Shown: piece after piece, positions 62,420 to 64,000 of the stretch
Layout: every line of letters starts with the position of its first letter
Position numbering within the stretch: position 1 is the stretch's first letter
Origin: Halomonas sp. SSL-5
Lineage (GTDB): Bacteria; Pseudomonadota; Gammaproteobacteria; Pseudomonadales; Halomonadaceae
Length of the DNA: 64,000 nt
Reading direction: 5' to 3'
NCBI RefSeq assembly: GCF_030708455.1
Contig: NZ_JAUYWF010000001.1
Span: forward strand, 310,001 to 374,000
The notes under the pieces: generated by a model
The model's database searches: none
What the model was told of the DNA's origin: nothing
What the model saw: only the letters and a program-made list of their open reading frames with translations
Program-made: the position numbers and the translations under genes

Positions 62420-62490
62420 TCGTTTCTCGCCGTGTGGCTATCCGTGATGGCATAATGCGCGCCATCGTAACGACGTAACGGGAAGGCACC

Positions 62491-62826
62491 ATGCTCAAGG
62501 GGTTGGCGCTGGCGCTGACGGTGCTGGTGGCGCTGCTGCAGTACCGGCTGTGGCTCGGTCAGGGGGGCATCGAGGAACTGCGCGAGGTGCGCCAGCGGGT
62601 GGCGACGCTCGAGGCGGCCAACCAGCCGCTGCGTGACCGCAATGCGCGCCTGGCCGCCGAGGTGCTCGACCTCAAGACCGGCCTCGACGCCATCGAGGAG
62701 CGCGCGCGCAGCGATATCGGCATGGTGCGCACCGACGAGCAGTTCTTCTGGGTGCCCGACGTGACGGTGGAGTCCGCGCCGGTGGTCAACCCGGTGCCCG
62801 CCGCACGCCTGGAGGCGAGCCGATGA
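62491..62826 (+). CDS. ftsB: Cell division protein FtsB
   Basis: A 111-residue bitopic membrane protein: one N-terminal helix ([19 protein letters not shown]) followed by a leucine-type coiled coil (LREVRQRVATLEAANQPLRDRNARLAAEV). FtsB joins FtsL and FtsQ at the division septum. The conserved ending EERARSDIGMVRTDEQFFWV is diagnostic. It overlaps ispD by four bases, the usual gammaproteobacterial order. Confidence 0.93.
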   Translation: MLKGLALALTVLVALLQYRLWLGQGGIEELREVRQRVATLEAANQPLRDRNARLAAEVLDLKTGLDAIEERARSDIGMVRTDEQFFWVPDVTVESAPVVNPVPAARLEASR

Positions 62827-63557
62827 ACGTGGCTCCCTGGCTGGTGGTGCCGGCGGCGGGGCAGGGGCGACGCATGGGCGCCGATCGCCCCAAGCAGTAT
62901 CTGGAGTTCGAGGGTCGTCCGGTGCTGGCCCATACCCTGGAACGCCTGCACGCCGCCTTTCCCCAGGCTCGGCTCTGTCTCTGCCTGGACCCCGACGACG
63001 CCTGGTTCGATCCCGCCTGGGTACCCTTCGCCGACTGGCGCCGCGTGCCCGGCGGCGTCGAGCGTGCCGACTCAGTGGCCAACGCCCTGGCCGCCATCGA
63101 GTCCGAGGCTCATGGCGACGACCTGGTGCTGGTCCATGATGTGGCACGCCCCTGCGTCAGCGTGGCGGACCTGGGCCGGCTGATGCGGGCCCTGGTGGAC
63201 GAGCCGGTGGGCGGGCTGCTGGCCGCGCCGGTGGCGGATACCATGAAGCGTGACGACGGCGGCGGCCGGGTCGCCCTCACGGAACCCCGCGCGGGTCTCT
63301 GGCACGCCTTTACCCCCCAGGGCTTTCGCTACGGCCTGCTGGTCCGGGCGTTGCGCGAGGCCGCGTCGGCGGGCACGGCGGTGACCGATGAGGCCTCCGC
63401 GGTGGAGGCCCTGGGCCACTCGCCGCGGTTGGTGCCCGGGCGTCGTGACAACCTCAAGATCACCCATCCCGAGGACCTGGCCCTGGCCGGCATGATCCTG
63501 GCCGCCCAGGCCTCGGCGCAGAACGAGACGGCGCCGACCGGCGTCGCGGAGAGATGA
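62823..63557 (+). CDS. ispD: 2-C-methyl-D-erythritol 4-phosphate cytidylyltransferase
   Basis: A 244-residue enzyme of the MEP isoprenoid pathway, adding CMP to methylerythritol phosphate. The CTP-binding motif [24 protein letters not shown] and the [13 protein letters not shown] (catalytic Asp) and [10 protein letters not shown] segments are visible. It sits between ftsB and ispF, overlapping both. Confidence 0.95.
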   Translation: MNVAPWLVVPAAGQGRRMGADRPKQYLEFEGRPVLAHTLERLHAAFPQARLCLCLDPDDAWFDPAWVPFADWRRVPGGVERADSVANALAAIESEAHGDDLVLVHDVARPCVSVADLGRLMRALVDEPVGGLLAAPVADTMKRDDGGGRVALTEPRAGLWHAFTPQGFRYGLLVRALREAASAGTAVTDEASAVEALGHSPRLVPGRRDNLKITHPEDLALAGMILAAQASAQNETAPTGVAER

Positions 63558-64000
63558 TGCGAATCGGCCATGGCTTCGACGTCCACCGCTTCGGCGAGGG
63601 CGACCACCTGATGATCGGCGGCGTCGCCGTGCCCTTCGAGCGCGGCTTCGTCGCCCACTCCGACGGCGATGTGCTGCTGCATGCCATCAGCGATGCCCTG
63701 CTCGGCGCCTGCGCCCTGGGCGATATCGGTCGCCACTTCCCGGATACCGACCCGGCCTGGAAGGGCGCCGACAGCCGCGACCTGCTGCGCCGCGTGGTGG
63801 CCCTGGTGGGCGAGGCCGGCTACCGGGTCGGTAACCTCGATGCCACCCTGATGGCCCAGGCACCCAAGATGGCGCCCCACGTGGCGGCCATGGCGGCCAA
63901 TATCGCCGCCGATCTGGGCGTCGAGCTCGGCGCGGTCAACGTCAAGGCGACCACCACCGAGCGCCTGGGCTTTACCGGCCGTGGCGAGGGCATCGCCGCC
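63557..64000 (+). CDS. ispF: 2-C-methyl-D-erythritol 2,4-cyclodiphosphate synthase, cut by window edge
   Basis: The first 148 residues are present and the frame is open at the window end. The zinc ligands are visible in [12 protein letters not shown] (Asp, His) and [17 protein letters not shown] (His). [40 protein letters not shown] and overall order confirm IspF. It closes the CDP-ME2P ring in the MEP pathway. The start overlaps the ispD stop; an ATG one codon earlier (63554) is equally possible. Confidence 0.95.
   Translation, partial: MRIGHGFDVHRFGEGDHLMIGGVAVPFERGFVAHSDGDVLLHAISDALLGACALGDIGRHFPDTDPAWKGADSRDLLRRVVALVGEAGYRVGNLDATLMAQAPKMAPHVAAMAANIAADLGVELGAVNVKATTTERLGFTGRGEGIAA

Overview
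The window looks like part of the chromosome of a moderately halophilic gammaproteobacterium of the Halomonadaceae (Halomonas or a close relative). The reasons are high GC, a complete ectoine-degradation gene set (doeA, doeB, doeX, doeC, doeD), a Pseudomonas/Halomonas-type Entner-Doudoroff locus (hexR, zwf, pgl, eda, edd), and a Pseudomonas-type functional-amyloid (Fap-like) operon. No rRNA, tRNA, CRISPR array, transposase or phage gene was recognised. Both ends cut through genes: a BaeS-like sensor kinase on the left and ispF on the right.

Layout. 1-5.6 kb (minus strand): sensor kinase, LysO-like exporter, DUF3108 protein, the overlapping NAD-salvage pair pncA-pncB, and ghrA. 5.9-18.8 kb (plus): the ectoine catabolic genes. 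Four extra enzymes (a nitrilase-family amidase, an ATP-grasp ligase, a C45 Ntn hydrolase and a large PLP decarboxylase) sit between doeX and doeC. 18.9-22.1 kb: haloacid dehalogenase, exported sulfurtransferase, AhpD-like protein and a TetR regulator with two matching operators.

22.1-38 kb is the most unusual part. An ECF sigma factor with a zinc-finger anti-sigma gene lies at 26.8-27.6 kb. The same bipartite promoter (GTAAGG, 16 bases, GAC) stands in front of the sigma gene and five neighbouring transcription units, with two weaker variants. The predicted regulon has these parts: (i) a tubulin-tyrosine-ligase-like ATP-grasp enzyme fused to a PqqD-like domain, followed by a small protein with a Glu/Gly/Ala repeat tail, DinB and DUF302 proteins; (ii) a second protein with the same leader and the same tail, joined to a c-type cytochrome; (iii) a TVP38-flavoprotein disulfide reductase fusion; (iv) two glycosyltransferases; (v) a YiiX-like protein; (vi) a YnjBCD-type importer with an APH-fold kinase. 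This looks like an undescribed peptide-ligation system acting on exported acidic-repeat proteins under ECF control. The function is inference; the shared promoter, leader and repeats are visible in the sequence.

38-44.8 kb: an NfeD-slipin pair, an EamA transporter, a SulP anion transporter with a UspA protein, and RidA. 44.9-52 kb: HexR, divergent from zwf-pgl-eda, with a mutarotase and edd on the minus strand. 52-54.8 kb: an aldehyde dehydrogenase and a GNAT-like protein. 54.9-62.4 kb: a VpsR/FleQ-like sigma54 activator, a near-perfect sigma54 promoter, and a seven-gene Fap-like amyloid operon (amyloid subunits, C39 peptidase FapD, outer-membrane pore FapF). 62.5-64 kb: the conserved ftsB-ispD-ispF group.
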